DNA of 64,000 bases from positions 1,612,001 to 1,676,000 of the forward strand of contig NZ_CP132938.1 of NCBI RefSeq assembly GCF_040358255.1. Reading direction: 5' to 3'. Under the pieces are notes generated by a model, which ran no database searches, was not told the origin of the DNA, and saw nothing but the letters and a program-made list of their open reading frames with translations. The translations under genes were made by a program, and so were the position numbers. Positions within the stretch are counted from its first letter, which is position 1. The number at the start of each line of letters is the position of its first letter. The DNA is from Tunturibacter gelidoferens. Its GTDB lineage: Bacteria > Acidobacteriota > Terriglobia > Terriglobales > Acidobacteriaceae. Shown here in pieces: positions 44,343 to 53,042 of the stretch.

Positions 44343-44917
44343 TTCCATGCTCTTGACCACTTCGGTCCCGCGGTATCTCCGCTGCGCAACCGTGCATCCA
44401 CGCCTGCTTTGACTTCAATGAGTCTGCCGAAGAGCCAGATCACATCGGATAAGCGATTGAGGTAAGAGAGTATTTCCGGCTTGAACTCTACGCCGCTGTT
44501 TGCAAGTCGAACCGCGTTTCGCTCTGCCCGGCGGCAAACAGTGCGTGCGACCTCAAAAGCCGCCGATTCTGTATGTGCGCCTGGTAGCGACCAGTCGGAA
44601 AGTATGCCTTCGGTCGCCTCGATCTGATGAACGAGATTGGTCAGCATATCAACGTCCTCAGTCAAGACAGATGGTGGACTTTTCTTGCTCTCTGGAGGAG
44701 TAGCCAGCGCAGACCCCACTCGAAACAGTGTGCGTTGAATTGTCTCGGTCCAATCGTGAATCTCTTTGTTCGTGCAGATGCTTCGGGCAAAGCCCAGAGT
44801 CGAGTTCAACTCGTCGACTGTGCCATAGGCCTCAACGCGCAAGTCAGCCTTCGAGATACGAATCCCGCCGGCAAGTCCTGTCTCGCCTCCATCTCCTCGT
44901 TTTGTTGCGATGCTCAT
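44339..44917 (-). CDS. PduO-type cob(I)alamin adenosyltransferase
   Basis: 192 aa trimeric ATP:corrinoid adenosyltransferase. N-terminal RGDGGETGLAGGIRISKADLRVEAYGTVDELNSTLGFAR and late TVCRRAERNAVRLANSGVEFKPEILSYLNRLSDVIWLFGRLIE are the PduO-family ATP and cobalamin motifs. It converts corrinoid cob(I) to the adenosyl form required by CobQ and later enzymes. ATG 44917 overlaps the stop of the unknown gene as ATGA, as does its own stop with bluB. The CobA/BtuR type is unrelated and is not seen here. Confidence 0.92.
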   Translation of the reverse strand: MSIATKRGDGGETGLAGGIRISKADLRVEAYGTVDELNSTLGFARSICTNKEIHDWTETIQRTLFRVGSALATPPESKKSPPSVLTEDVDMLTNLVHQIEATEGILSDWSLPGAHTESAAFEVARTVCRRAERNAVRLANSGVEFKPEILSYLNRLSDVIWLFGRLIEVKAGVDARLRSGDTAGPKWSRAWK

Positions 44918-45786
44918 AGTCTTTCCCCTTGTCCTTCTTGAATTTCATCAAACGGCTCCAGCGACTCTTCCACACGAATACGAATGACCTTGCGAAGAGC
45001 GGTTCTCTCGTAGCGCAGGATCATGCTGCTATCAAGAAAATCCGTGACGCGCGGAGGACGATCGGAGAACAGCTGCTCATCATGGAAGAACCATGGGGTC
45101 GTCGCACCCAGCTCCTCGATGCTCCGCGCATAGATCACAACGGCTGGTATCCGATCTACTCCCGCCTGTAGCAGATGGTAGGCGCGATGATAGCCGTCGC
45201 GCAAAAACCACCGCCCGCGTAGTTCAGCCACTTCGAAGAAAGGGCTGCCGCCATAGAGTGAAAGTGGCAAAGCCCCATATCCGCTTGTCTTCGGAGTAAA
45301 CCGCAGTTGGAGGTCAGGATTGTTCGAGTGCAGGCTAATATCCAAACGGTCAGTATCGCTGCCGTTATGAACCAGAAGATGCTCGGTGCTGCGTTGCGAA
45401 CTGACTGCGAGCGAGATCAATCCGGGCCAATCACCTTGTTTTGGCGTGAACGAAGCTTGCCGCGAAGGGCTAAAGATCAACCTGCGCTGAAATGCAAGCA
45501 AGAGGCGCAGGTCGACCACGCCCAGCGTCCAGTCAAGGCTCTGATACTCCAAGTGCAAGTCTTCGCGTTGCGTTGCCATCGCGAGCAAAGGTTGAATGTC
45601 TCGTGTTTCTTGCTCGAGCAGGGCGCTTGTAGTTGCGTAACGATCGCGTTCGGCTAATCTCGTGTTTGCTCGTCTAATTCGAGCAGCCAACTCTGTCGAA
45701 TCGAAACCCGCGGCGCCGTCGCGGTAGGAATATTCATCCAAACCCCAGGCTATCAACTCATGCACGTCAACCTTAGGGGAGGTCAT
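44914..45786 (-). CDS. Unknown ParB/sulfiredoxin-fold-like protein inside the cobalamin operon
   Basis: 290 aa, soluble, overlapping by ATGA on both sides with cobC and the adenosyltransferase, so almost certainly co-translated with the pathway. I recognise no named family. The segment RGRWFLRDGYHRAYHLLQAGVDRIPAVVIYA (about 205-235) resembles the ParB/Srx motif of the form hGxHRhxAhxxxGhxxhPhhh. The N-terminal part is helical (STELAARIRRANTRLAERDRYATTSALLEQETRDIQPLLAMA), the C-terminus charged (RKVIRIRVEESLEPFDEIQEG). No transmembrane helix. It could be an accessory or regulatory protein of B12 synthesis, or a passenger. Coding is certain from the overlaps; function unknown. Confidence 0.75.
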   Translation of the reverse strand: MTSPKVDVHELIAWGLDEYSYRDGAAGFDSTELAARIRRANTRLAERDRYATTSALLEQETRDIQPLLAMATQREDLHLEYQSLDWTLGVVDLRLLLAFQRRLIFSPSRQASFTPKQGDWPGLISLAVSSQRSTEHLLVHNGSDTDRLDISLHSNNPDLQLRFTPKTSGYGALPLSLYGGSPFFEVAELRGRWFLRDGYHRAYHLLQAGVDRIPAVVIYARSIEELGATTPWFFHDEQLFSDRPPRVTDFLDSSMILRYERTALRKVIRIRVEESLEPFDEIQEGQGERL

Positions 45787-46370
45787 AAGTGTGCTCCGAT
45801 GACCTGGCCCCGGAGCGAGAGTGCAACACTATGACGAACGATGGCACAGTAAGTCTTAGTCTGCCTCCAGGCATCGGCCTGATTGCAGTTGTTCAGCGAA
45901 CACAGCACAGTCCTCAGCACCCCGGCGTGAGTCACAACCGCGATGCTTTGCTCTGCTGCCTTTGTAGACAAGAATTCCACTTCATTCAACACGCGCTGTT
46001 CAAAGTGTCTGAACGCTTCCCCGTCAGGGGCGGCCAGCATCGGGTGTTTCGCTATCCATTGACGCGCATAAATCGCGTCCCGTTGCTCAATCTCTTTCCA
46101 GCTAAGACCCTCCCATGTGCCGAAGTTGATCTCGCGCAGTGTTGGACGGACATGGCACTCGACCCCGAATGCCTCGGCGATCGCGTTGGCAGTCGATGAG
46201 GCGCGACGCAGATCGCTCGTGTAAACAATCTCGATACTCTCCTCGCGAAGCCTGTTGATCAGTTCGGAGATCTGTTCACGACCCCGCGCATTAACCTCAG
46301 GGTCAGAGTGACCGCAGAAGGTTCCGGCCATATCTGTCTCGGCATGACGAATGAAGAGGATTCCGCTCAT
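45783..46370 (-). CDS. cobC: Alpha-ribazole-5'-phosphate phosphatase-like histidine phosphatase
   Basis: About 195 aa phosphoglycerate-mutase-type phosphatase. FIRHAETD (phospho-acceptor His near residue 7), YTSDLRRASSTA, REINFGTWEGLSWKEIE and VVTHAGVLRTVL (second His) complete the active site. CobC members remove phosphate from alpha-ribazole-5'-phosphate or adenosylcobalamin-5'-phosphate in the final loop-assembly steps. Context (between cobS and other cob genes, ATGA overlaps at both ends) supports this over a general phosphatase. ATG 46370 chosen for the overlap; an ATG nine bases upstream is also in frame. Confidence 0.88.
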   Translation of the reverse strand: MSGILFIRHAETDMAGTFCGHSDPEVNARGREQISELINRLREESIEIVYTSDLRRASSTANAIAEAFGVECHVRPTLREINFGTWEGLSWKEIEQRDAIYARQWIAKHPMLAAPDGEAFRHFEQRVLNEVEFLSTKAAEQSIAVVTHAGVLRTVLCSLNNCNQADAWRQTKTYCAIVRHSVALSLRGQVIGAHL

Positions 46371-47131
46371 GCGATCCATACCCCACAGAAGTAAACCGCG
46401 ATTTCAGTGAGCTGATTGGTCGCACCGAAGCAGTCGCCGGTTACGCCATCGATCTTTCGATAGTAGAACCACCCGCTCAATACCACCACGAGGAGAGAGG
46501 CGAGAAGCGGCTCCGTGGAAGCACCCCGAAGAGCGAAGACCACGACCGCAGCAGCGAAGATCGAACCAAATAACAGTGAAGGGAGAGATGTAAGTCGAGC
46601 GATGCGCGCACCTTGTCCCTCCTGTTTGCGAGCAGGGGGAAGAAAATAACTTAGTGGAAGGGAACTCCATCGGCAGAGTACATGGGCCGAGATGACGTAT
46701 GCGGCAAAGTGCTCCATTGGCATCGAAGACAGCAGCAGATAGCGCGCCAGTAAAGATAGGACAAGTGCAGTTGCGCCATAACTTCCAATTCTGCTGTCTC
46801 GAAGGATCGCCAATACCCGATCCTTCGTCCATCCACCACCGAACCCGTCTGCAGTATCCGCAAGGCCATCTTCATGGAGGAAGCCGGTAATCAACACAAG
46901 GTAAGTCAACACGACTACCGCGACGAGTGGACGAGCCAGGTGCGACGTCAGCAGCTTTTGCAGCAGCACGGCTCCTGATCCGACGACCAGTCCAACCAGC
47001 GGAAAGAATTTGACGGCACGAGAGAGGGAATCGGACTCGAACGCTATTTCAGGCATGGGAATTCGCGTGAGGAACTGAGAGGCGACCACAAGCTCTTCAC
47101 CAAGTCTCCGAATCTGTTTTGCTGCCGTCAA
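46367..47131 (-). CDS. cobS: Cobalamin synthase (adenosylcobinamide-GDP ribazoletransferase)
   Basis: 254 aa integral membrane enzyme that joins alpha-ribazole (phosphate) to adenosylcobinamide-GDP. Conserved TRIPMPE near the N-terminus, then FHEDGLADTADGFGGGWTKDRVLAILRDSRIGSYGATAL (the acidic metal-binding core of the CobS family), and six or seven helices. Near the C-terminus GDCFGATNQLTEIAVYF matches the family. A TTG start at 47131 gives a TTGA overlap with the cobT stop. Confidence 0.93.
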   Translation of the reverse strand: MTAAKQIRRLGEELVVASQFLTRIPMPEIAFESDSLSRAVKFFPLVGLVVGSGAVLLQKLLTSHLARPLVAVVVLTYLVLITGFLHEDGLADTADGFGGGWTKDRVLAILRDSRIGSYGATALVLSLLARYLLLSSMPMEHFAAYVISAHVLCRWSSLPLSYFLPPARKQEGQGARIARLTSLPSLLFGSIFAAAVVVFALRGASTEPLLASLLVVVLSGWFYYRKIDGVTGDCFGATNQLTEIAVYFCGVWIA

Positions 47132-48243
47132 TCCTTAGCCTCGCTCACCCCAGCAGATTCAAACGTCGCCATCTGGTTGTAGAGGCACATTGCTGATTCG
47201 AGAATCGGCATAGCCAGGACCGCGCCGGTGCCTTCGCCGAGCCGCATATTTAAAGTCAGAATCGGCTTCAATCCCAGGTAGTCCAGGAGTGCCTGGTGTC
47301 CAGGTTCTTCGGATTGATGCCCAGCAAAAAGATAGCCGCGCACCTCCGGCACTAATGCAAAGGCAACTGCAGCAGCTGCCGTCGAGATGAACCCGTCGAC
47401 AACGATTGCCGCTCCATGCCGCGCCGCGCCGAGTATGAAACCTGTCATCGCGGCAATTTCCAATCCGCCGACGATACGGAGTACATCGACTGGATCAGGC
47501 AGAGTATGGCCTCCCGCTTCACCGAAATACTTCTGCAAAACCGCTTCGATGATCCGGCGCTTGTGCTGCAACGCCTCGGTATTCACGCCGGTCCCTTTGC
47601 CGGTCGTCACCTCAACCGACCTCCGGGTAAGGAGAGATGTGATGGCGCTCGCCGCCGTGGTATTTCCGATGCCCATCTCTCCGACAGCGACTAAGCTGTG
47701 GCCCTTCGCCTTCGAATCGTCTGCGAGGTTCAATCCAACGTTGAGAGCTTCTATCACTTCCTCTCTGCTCATCGCCGGCTCTCGCATCATGTTGCGCGTT
47801 CCTCGGCGCACTTTTCGATGCAGCAAACCATCAATCCGATCGAAATCCGCATCAACGCCTACATCGACTACGTTCATCTCTACACCATGAAGTTTCGCAA
47901 GCACATTGATAGCCGCACCATGAGCAAGAAAGTTGAGCACCATCTGCCGCGTCACTTCGCTTGGATACGCACTGACGCCCTCAGCGGTGACTCCATGATC
48001 GGCGGCAAAGACGTACACGGCCTTTTGCAACGGCTTCGTATAGTTTTGCTGTCGAATCGACACCATCTGGGCCGCGAGATCTTCGAGCCGACCGAGGCTA
48101 CCCAGCGGCTTCGTCAATGCATCCAAATGCACTCGCGCTCGCGCAAGCCATTGTTGACTTGGCGCTTCGATTGTCGACGTGATTTTAGGATCGATTAATT
48201 GAGTTGATGCGTTCACCCATCCCTCCAGACCCAGAGTCTGCAC
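47128..48243 (-). CDS. cobT: Nicotinate-nucleotide:DMB phosphoribosyltransferase
   Basis: 371 aa. Activates DMB (from BluB) to alpha-ribazole-5'-phosphate using nicotinate mononucleotide. Landmarks: LTKPLGSLGRLEDLAAQM, FAADHGVTAEGVSAYPSEVTRQMV, GEMGIGNTTAASAI, VDGFISTAAAAVAF, YLFAGHQSEEPGH and LNMRLGEGTGAVLAMPI with the catalytic Glu. GTG 48243 is preceded by GAGG and lies six bases after the cbiA stop, the only non-overlapping junction in the operon. Confidence 0.95.
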   Translation of the reverse strand: MQTLGLEGWVNASTQLIDPKITSTIEAPSQQWLARARVHLDALTKPLGSLGRLEDLAAQMVSIRQQNYTKPLQKAVYVFAADHGVTAEGVSAYPSEVTRQMVLNFLAHGAAINVLAKLHGVEMNVVDVGVDADFDRIDGLLHRKVRRGTRNMMREPAMSREEVIEALNVGLNLADDSKAKGHSLVAVGEMGIGNTTAASAITSLLTRRSVEVTTGKGTGVNTEALQHKRRIIEAVLQKYFGEAGGHTLPDPVDVLRIVGGLEIAAMTGFILGAARHGAAIVVDGFISTAAAAVAFALVPEVRGYLFAGHQSEEPGHQALLDYLGLKPILTLNMRLGEGTGAVLAMPILESAMCLYNQMATFESAGVSEAKD

Positions 48244-48249
48244 GCCGCC

Positions 48250-49641
48250 TCACTTCGTCACCGCCTGCGGGATTCGCGCTCGTCGAACTGTAGCGACAAA
48301 ATCTCTCGCGATCTTAGGGTTCGCTCGCAGGTGTAGATGGACATAACTGGCCAGCACATTGCCTTGACGGAACCCTTCAAGCTCTTCTTTCCCGGACATT
48401 GAGTATTGCACGCGATAACATGTTGCCGCTTCTCCCCGCGAGACGATACAGGAGTAGTGAAAGCTATGCCCGCGCACAGTTGTCCCCTTCACGCCCAGCA
48501 GACAGTCTTCAGTGAACTCTACGGTGACGTATCCAAACTGTACGAGCTTACCGGTCATCTGCATCGAGAGTGGCAGCACGTCAGCCATTGCGAAGGTCTC
48601 TCCGCTGGCGGTGCTAAGGCTCTTGGACAGATAAATCATTCCACCGCACTCCGCATAGATCGGTCTTCCCGAAGCAGCGAAGGCACGAACATCATCCAGC
48701 ATGCTCCGATTGTTGCTCAACTGTTCTGCATGGAGTTCGGGATATCCTCCTCCTAAGTAGAGTCCGTCCAGTCCTGTTGGAAGACACCTATCGTGCAGTG
48801 GACTGAACTGAACGATCTCGGACCCCTGTTCGCGCAGTAGATCCAGATTGTCCTCGTAATAGAACGAGAAAGCGTGATCCGATGGCACGCCGATTCGCAC
48901 AGCTTCTTCAGATTGCGAGTGCCTCACGCCTGAATCCTGATCCTCGTTCAGCTTCAAACCGCACTGGAGTTCAAGCAAACGATCAAGATCGAAGAACCTT
49001 TCTGCAAGCGCAGCCAGTGTGTCGATCGCAGTATCATCTTCAGTCGCAGCCTCAGCTGCACCCTGCAGGCCTAGATGCCGCTCGGGAATTGCGATCGTCT
49101 GATCACGGGGCAGCCAACCCAGAATCTTCGTCCTGCACGAGGTCTCAATCGCCGCCCGCAGCATCTCGTAGTGCCTCTCGGTCGCAACGCGATTCAAAAT
49201 CACACCCGCAAGCCGCAAATCCGGATCGAACATCTCAAAGCCGAGCAGAACCGCAGCGATGCTCCTAGCTGTTTTCGCGGCGTCGACGACCAGCACCACA
49301 GGCAGCATTAGCAGCTTGGCGATCTCCGCTGTACTGCCCGCTTCTGTGTTTCCGCTCTTCCCATCGAACAATCCCATCATGCCTTCAGCGACCAGAACAT
49401 CCGCTTCTCGCGCGGCATCTCGCAGAACGTTGCGATTAGCCTCTTCGCTCAGCATCCATGTATCAATATTTCGAGCCTTTCGCCCGCATATTCGCGTGTG
49501 ATGTCCAGTATCCAGAAAGTCGGGTCCACATTTAAATGGCTGCACAGCGAGCCCACGTCGTCGGAGCCCCGCCATAATCGCCAGTGCAACCGTCGTCTTG
49601 CCAACGCCGCTAGCGGTGCCCGACACTAACAGGCCTCTCAC
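48250..49641 (-). CDS. cbiA: Cobyrinic acid a,c-diamide synthase
   Basis: 463 aa glutamine-dependent amidotransferase amidating carboxylates a and c of cobyrinic acid. Opening LLVSGTASGVGKTTVALAIMAGLRRRG (P-loop), FKCGPDFLDTGHH, VLVAEGMMGLFDG, and the C-terminal glutaminase IYAECGGMIYLSK with the Cys and the late GNVLASYVHLHL His strand. GTG 49641 overlaps the cobU stop (GTGA). Whether it acts on hydrogenobyrinate or cobyrinate (CobB vs CbiA) depends on the ring pathway, which is not in the window. Confidence 0.92.
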   Translation of the reverse strand: MRGLLVSGTASGVGKTTVALAIMAGLRRRGLAVQPFKCGPDFLDTGHHTRICGRKARNIDTWMLSEEANRNVLRDAAREADVLVAEGMMGLFDGKSGNTEAGSTAEIAKLLMLPVVLVVDAAKTARSIAAVLLGFEMFDPDLRLAGVILNRVATERHYEMLRAAIETSCRTKILGWLPRDQTIAIPERHLGLQGAAEAATEDDTAIDTLAALAERFFDLDRLLELQCGLKLNEDQDSGVRHSQSEEAVRIGVPSDHAFSFYYEDNLDLLREQGSEIVQFSPLHDRCLPTGLDGLYLGGGYPELHAEQLSNNRSMLDDVRAFAASGRPIYAECGGMIYLSKSLSTASGETFAMADVLPLSMQMTGKLVQFGYVTVEFTEDCLLGVKGTTVRGHSFHYSCIVSRGEAATCYRVQYSMSGKEELEGFRQGNVLASYVHLHLRANPKIARDFVATVRRARIPQAVTK

Positions 49642-50192
49642 AGCGTCACCTCAAGATGTCCCTTCAAGGCAAGCGGCAGTCCCGCCACCATCAACACAAC
49701 ATCATCGGCAACTCTTGCCACGCTTTGATTGATCTCGCCCAGCAAATCGCGATATCGCCGCCCCAGGGGATACGCCGGCACCACCCCGCTGCCTACCTCG
49801 TTCGAAACCAACACCACTGAACAACTTGCCGACCGCAACGCCTCACATAAAGCCTCGACGCGCCGATCCACAGCCCCCCGATCGTCACCTTCGGCCTCAA
49901 GAAGATTCGCTGCAAAGATCGTCAGGCAATCAACCACCATCACATCGCAGCTGGATCCCCGCTGCGCCAGCACCTGAACCAGCTCCAGTGGCTCCTCCAC
50001 GGTGATCCACTCTGCCGGCCGCTCTTCGCGATGCCGTTCGATCTTCCTCTGCATCTCGTCGTCCGAGACCTTCGCCGTCGCCACAAAGATCACGCGGCTC
50101 TCTCGCTCGGCAAGCTGTTGCGCATAACGGCTCTTGCCGCTGCGAACGCCACCAAGAACGAGTGTCACGGAACTCTGGCGCATCTCCTGCAT
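49638..50192 (-). CDS. cobU: Adenosylcobinamide kinase/guanylyltransferase
   Basis: About 184 aa bifunctional enzyme phosphorylating adenosylcobinamide and then adding GMP. LVLGGVRSGKSRYAQQLAE holds the P-loop; FVATAKVSDDEMQRKIERHREERPAEWITVEEPL contains the GMP-binding His; VVDCLTIFAANLL and VLVSNEVGSGVVPAYPLGRRYRDLLGEINQSVA are CobU signatures. ATG 50192 has GAGGAG six bases upstream and is the first ORF after the riboswitch. Translation start control by that riboswitch is therefore likely. Confidence 0.94.
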   Translation of the reverse strand: MQEMRQSSVTLVLGGVRSGKSRYAQQLAERESRVIFVATAKVSDDEMQRKIERHREERPAEWITVEEPLELVQVLAQRGSSCDVMVVDCLTIFAANLLEAEGDDRGAVDRRVEALCEALRSASCSVVLVSNEVGSGVVPAYPLGRRYRDLLGEINQSVARVADDVVLMVAGLPLALKGHLEVTL

Positions 50193-50324
50193 CGTTAGCT
50201 CCTCGCCCGGCATCTTTCGAAGCAATCGAGCAGAGCGGGATGAATTTTAGGCAGCGCTCGGGCAGACTCTTACAGTCGGCGAGAATGCTCTCCAGCTCTC
50301 CCAGCGAAGCTGAATCAAGCCTGA

Positions 50325-50490
50325 TCGGCCACCAGCAGGTCTCCTGACTTACGCTTCGTCGAGCTCTGACTCACCTTCCCAGGACGAATCCCAGTGGCTT
50401 AGTACCAATCGTCAAAACTCTCAGCGCTTACAGTTACGGGGTAGCGACGGATTCACACCGTCTTCCCAACACCAGTGTAGAAAAAGACTA
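50325..50490 (-). ncRNA. Cobalamin (adenosylcobalamin-type) riboswitch
   Basis: On the complement the B12 box AGTCAGGAGACCTGC (50335-50349) is exact, preceded by the class-typical GACGGTGTGAATCCGTCGCT segment (near 50444-50462) and the flanking paired elements. It lies between hemG and cobU in the 5' leader of the cobalamin operon, about 130 bases before the cobU start. It should lower expression when cobalamin is plentiful. Exact ends were judged by eye. Confidence 0.85.
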
Positions 50491-50513
50491 TCCCGGTCAT
50501 TGCGCCGGGTCAA
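50485..50513 (-). promoter_or_regulatory. Likely promoter of the cobalamin operon
   Basis: On the complement TTGACC (50513-50508), a 17-base spacer and TAGTCT (50490-50485), placing the start near 50478, at the beginning of the riboswitch. The spacer holds a short hairpin CCCGG...CCGGG (50492-50509), which could instead be a weak hemG terminator. Confidence 0.4.
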
Positions 50514-50517
50514 ATCT

Positions 50518-51927
50518 TTACAACTCCGCGACCTCCGCTAGACCTTCGCTCTCCCGTGCCATCCGCCGCGCCGCAACCCGAGCATCGCGCACCAGATCGG
50601 GCACGCCCACGCCATGATACCCGTTGCCGAGCAACCACAATCCGTCGAGCGCGCTCACTCGCTCATCGAGCTTCTTCATCCGCTCCAGATGTCCCACTGC
50701 GTACTGCGGAAGACTGCGAGGCCAACGTCGCACCACAGTGACCTGCGGCTCCGGCAGCGGACCCAGAATCCTCGCCAGCTCCATCCGCGCCACAGCGGCT
50801 GTCTCGTCATTACCGCACCGCATCAGCCGTTCGGCCGCTTTCCCGCCAAAGAAGGCTCGCACCAGCCGTCCTCCCTGCGGTACCCGGTCTTCAAACTTCT
50901 GATCGACAAAGGTACCCGCAAGCAGCAGACTATCGGAGCCTGGCGGCACCAGAAAGCCGAACCCGGGCGGAACAGGAAACTTCGCGGCGTCAGGAAATCC
51001 AAATGCTGCTACCACCGCAGAGCTTGCGTCCATCTCCATCAAAGGAGCGACCTCGGGGTCCACCGGAGACAGTAGGGAACACGCAACATCGACCGGCGCA
51101 GCCATCATCACTGCGTCGAAACGTTCGACACCTCGCGCCGTTCCTACCAGCCATCCCTCTTCGCCGTACGAGATGAACCTTACCTCCGCGAGCAGTCGAA
51201 CCCAATCCTCAGGAATCGCAGCGATCATACGATCCACCAGCGTTCCCATGCCGCTCCTCAATGTTGTAAACACGGAGTGTCTCTTTGCCGCAACACTCGC
51301 CTGCAATGCGCCTATCAAACTGCCGCGCTCCCGCTCCATCGCGACAAAGGGAGCCATCACCGCACGCACGCTCAACTTCGTCACATCGCCGCCAAACACG
51401 CCGCTCAGAAGGGGTGCTCCTATCTTTGCCAGCACCTCATCTCCAAAATGGCGGCGAACAAACTCCGCAACGCTCTCGTCCTGGTCAGGGGCGGCCTCAC
51501 GCAACTCCTCTGCTCGTCCCATCTCTTCGTGATACGCCAGCTTCGCCGCAGCGCTGAACATATCCGAAGCATCCATCGCATCGAGATCGACCGGCACCAT
51601 CATCCGCATACCATCCGGCATCGCCTGCAGCTTCTTGTCCACCAGCACATAGGTCTTGCGCGTCGCGTCATTCGACGGCATCACTTCATTGCCCAGGCCA
51701 AGCTCTTCTGCCAGCTCCCGCGCCCACGGCTTCTCCGTCACCCACGCATCGGGCCCGCATTCAATGACGAACCCGCCTTCATGAACCGTCTCGATGATTC
51801 CACCCAGTCGCGTCGAGGCTTCGAACAACACCACCTGCAACGATGCGCCGTTGCGCGCCAGACGCGCCAACTCGTACGCCGCCGCCAGCCCGGCCACCCC
51901 GCCGCCAACAATCGCAACGCGCTTCAT
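50518..51927 (-). CDS. hemG: Protoporphyrinogen/coproporphyrinogen oxidase (HemG/HemY type)
   Basis: 469 aa FAD oxidase. RVAIVGGGVAGLAAAYELARL is the dinucleotide-binding fold at the N-terminus; VVLFEASTRLGGIIETVHEGGFVIECGPDAWV follows as in HemY. Later LLNGVFG-like LLSGVFGGDVTKLSVRA, and the C-terminal LDGLWLLGNGYHGVGVPDLVRDA FAD motif. It oxidises (copro)porphyrinogen to the aromatic porphyrin before or after iron insertion; whether it runs the coproporphyrin or protoporphyrin route cannot be told from sequence. Follows hemH by 77 bp on the minus strand in the order hemE-hemH-hemG. Confidence 0.92.
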   Translation of the reverse strand: MKRVAIVGGGVAGLAAAYELARLARNGASLQVVLFEASTRLGGIIETVHEGGFVIECGPDAWVTEKPWARELAEELGLGNEVMPSNDATRKTYVLVDKKLQAMPDGMRMMVPVDLDAMDASDMFSAAAKLAYHEEMGRAEELREAAPDQDESVAEFVRRHFGDEVLAKIGAPLLSGVFGGDVTKLSVRAVMAPFVAMERERGSLIGALQASVAAKRHSVFTTLRSGMGTLVDRMIAAIPEDWVRLLAEVRFISYGEEGWLVGTARGVERFDAVMMAAPVDVACSLLSPVDPEVAPLMEMDASSAVVAAFGFPDAAKFPVPPGFGFLVPPGSDSLLLAGTFVDQKFEDRVPQGGRLVRAFFGGKAAERLMRCGNDETAAVARMELARILGPLPEPQVTVVRRWPRSLPQYAVGHLERMKKLDERVSALDGLWLLGNGYHGVGVPDLVRDARVAARRMARESEGLAEVAEL

Positions 51928-52004
51928 CTTCTCTCCAGAAAAATATTCAGCAATAAAAATCGGAGGCCAGAGCCTCCGCCTTCGGCCCTCAAGACAGCCT
52001 ATAC

Positions 52005-53042
52005 CTACGCCGGAACCAACACCTCATCGACAGTCGCCTTATATTTGCCGGAGACGACGTCGACCAGCGCCTCCACCAGCACCTCGGAGTCATTCAGGCT
52101 CTCCGCACGCCAAAGCTTCAGACCCAACTCGCTCGCAGTCTGACGAAAGGCGATGTCGATGTCGTACAGAATCTCCACGTGATCACAGAGAAACCCAACC
52201 GGTTGCATCACCACGCCCACATGCCCTTCGGCTTTGATTGCCTTCAGCGTATCCTCCACGGTCGGTCCAATCCACGGTCCACCGCTGATGCCCTGGCTTT
52301 GAAACGCAAAGTACCAGTCCTTCTCGTGAAAGCCAACAGCAGCCATCCGATCCGCCACCATCTGCGCAGTACGCTTGGCCTCCACCGGATACGGGTCTGG
52401 CGAATCCTGCGCAGGAGTTCCCGGCCTTGCTCCTGCAACCGAAGCCTCACCGGTCATAATCGTTCGGCACGGCACGCTATGCGCCGTAAACAACACTGGA
52501 ACCTGCTGCCCCGACTCAGCGCAGGCCTCAGCCCACACCGGCCACAGCTTCTCGGCAAATGCCTCCGCCAATAGCGGACTCTCCGCCCATCCGGCGACAA
52601 ACTCGACCTCGATTCCAGTTGCCGCAGCGAGCACGGCCTTCCGGTAAAGTCCCACGCTGGTCCGCGAGTTCTGCGGAGCCAGGCACACCGCTTTGATCCG
52701 CGTCACACTATCCCGCCGCATCTCCGCGACCGTGTCTGCAATGTAAGGATGCCAGTTGCGCATGCCGACATATACCTTGCCCGCGCCCAGCACATGCTCC
52801 AGCATGTGTGCCTGAGTCATCGTCCACTTCGTCAGCGGCGGAGGCTCCAGGCCAGGCGCCTCCTGTAGCCCGATCTGCGCATACCGATGCTGCAGCTCCT
52901 CCACAACTTCCTGTGGCATCGCACGGCCGCCGGTCACCTTGCTCAGATACTCTGCCATCTCCCCCAGCATGTCCGGCGTGCCATGTGCCAGCAGCAGCAC
53001 TGCGCTCTTACCTGTCTCGGAACTCCCCGTCGGTTCGCTCAC
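52005..53042 (-). CDS. hemH: Ferrochelatase
   Basis: About 345 aa. Start is GTG 53042 (VSEPTGSS), which overlaps the hemE stop as GTGA; the frame stays open 125 codons upstream only because it is a shadow of hemE. Conserved elements: AVLLLAHGTPDMLGEMAEYL, LTKWTMTQAHMLEHVL-type substrate loop, VPVLFTAHSVPCRTI with the catalytic His, and VGFLCDHVEILYDIDIAF with the Glu/His metal path. It inserts Fe2+ into the porphyrin. Position between hemE and hemG matches the Bacillus-type hemEHY order. Confidence 0.92.
   Translation of the reverse strand: MSEPTGSSETGKSAVLLLAHGTPDMLGEMAEYLSKVTGGRAMPQEVVEELQHRYAQIGLQEAPGLEPPPLTKWTMTQAHMLEHVLGAGKVYVGMRNWHPYIADTVAEMRRDSVTRIKAVCLAPQNSRTSVGLYRKAVLAAATGIEVEFVAGWAESPLLAEAFAEKLWPVWAEACAESGQQVPVLFTAHSVPCRTIMTGEASVAGARPGTPAQDSPDPYPVEAKRTAQMVADRMAAVGFHEKDWYFAFQSQGISGGPWIGPTVEDTLKAIKAEGHVGVVMQPVGFLCDHVEILYDIDIAFRQTASELGLKLWRAESLNDSEVLVEALVDVVSGKYKATVDEVLVPA

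Noticed and set aside
50492..50509. CCCGG/CCGGG hairpin as hemG terminator
   Set aside because: Only five base pairs with an eight-base loop, and the T-run lies too far downstream; the same bases fit a promoter spacer of the cobalamin operon, which I prefer with low confidence.
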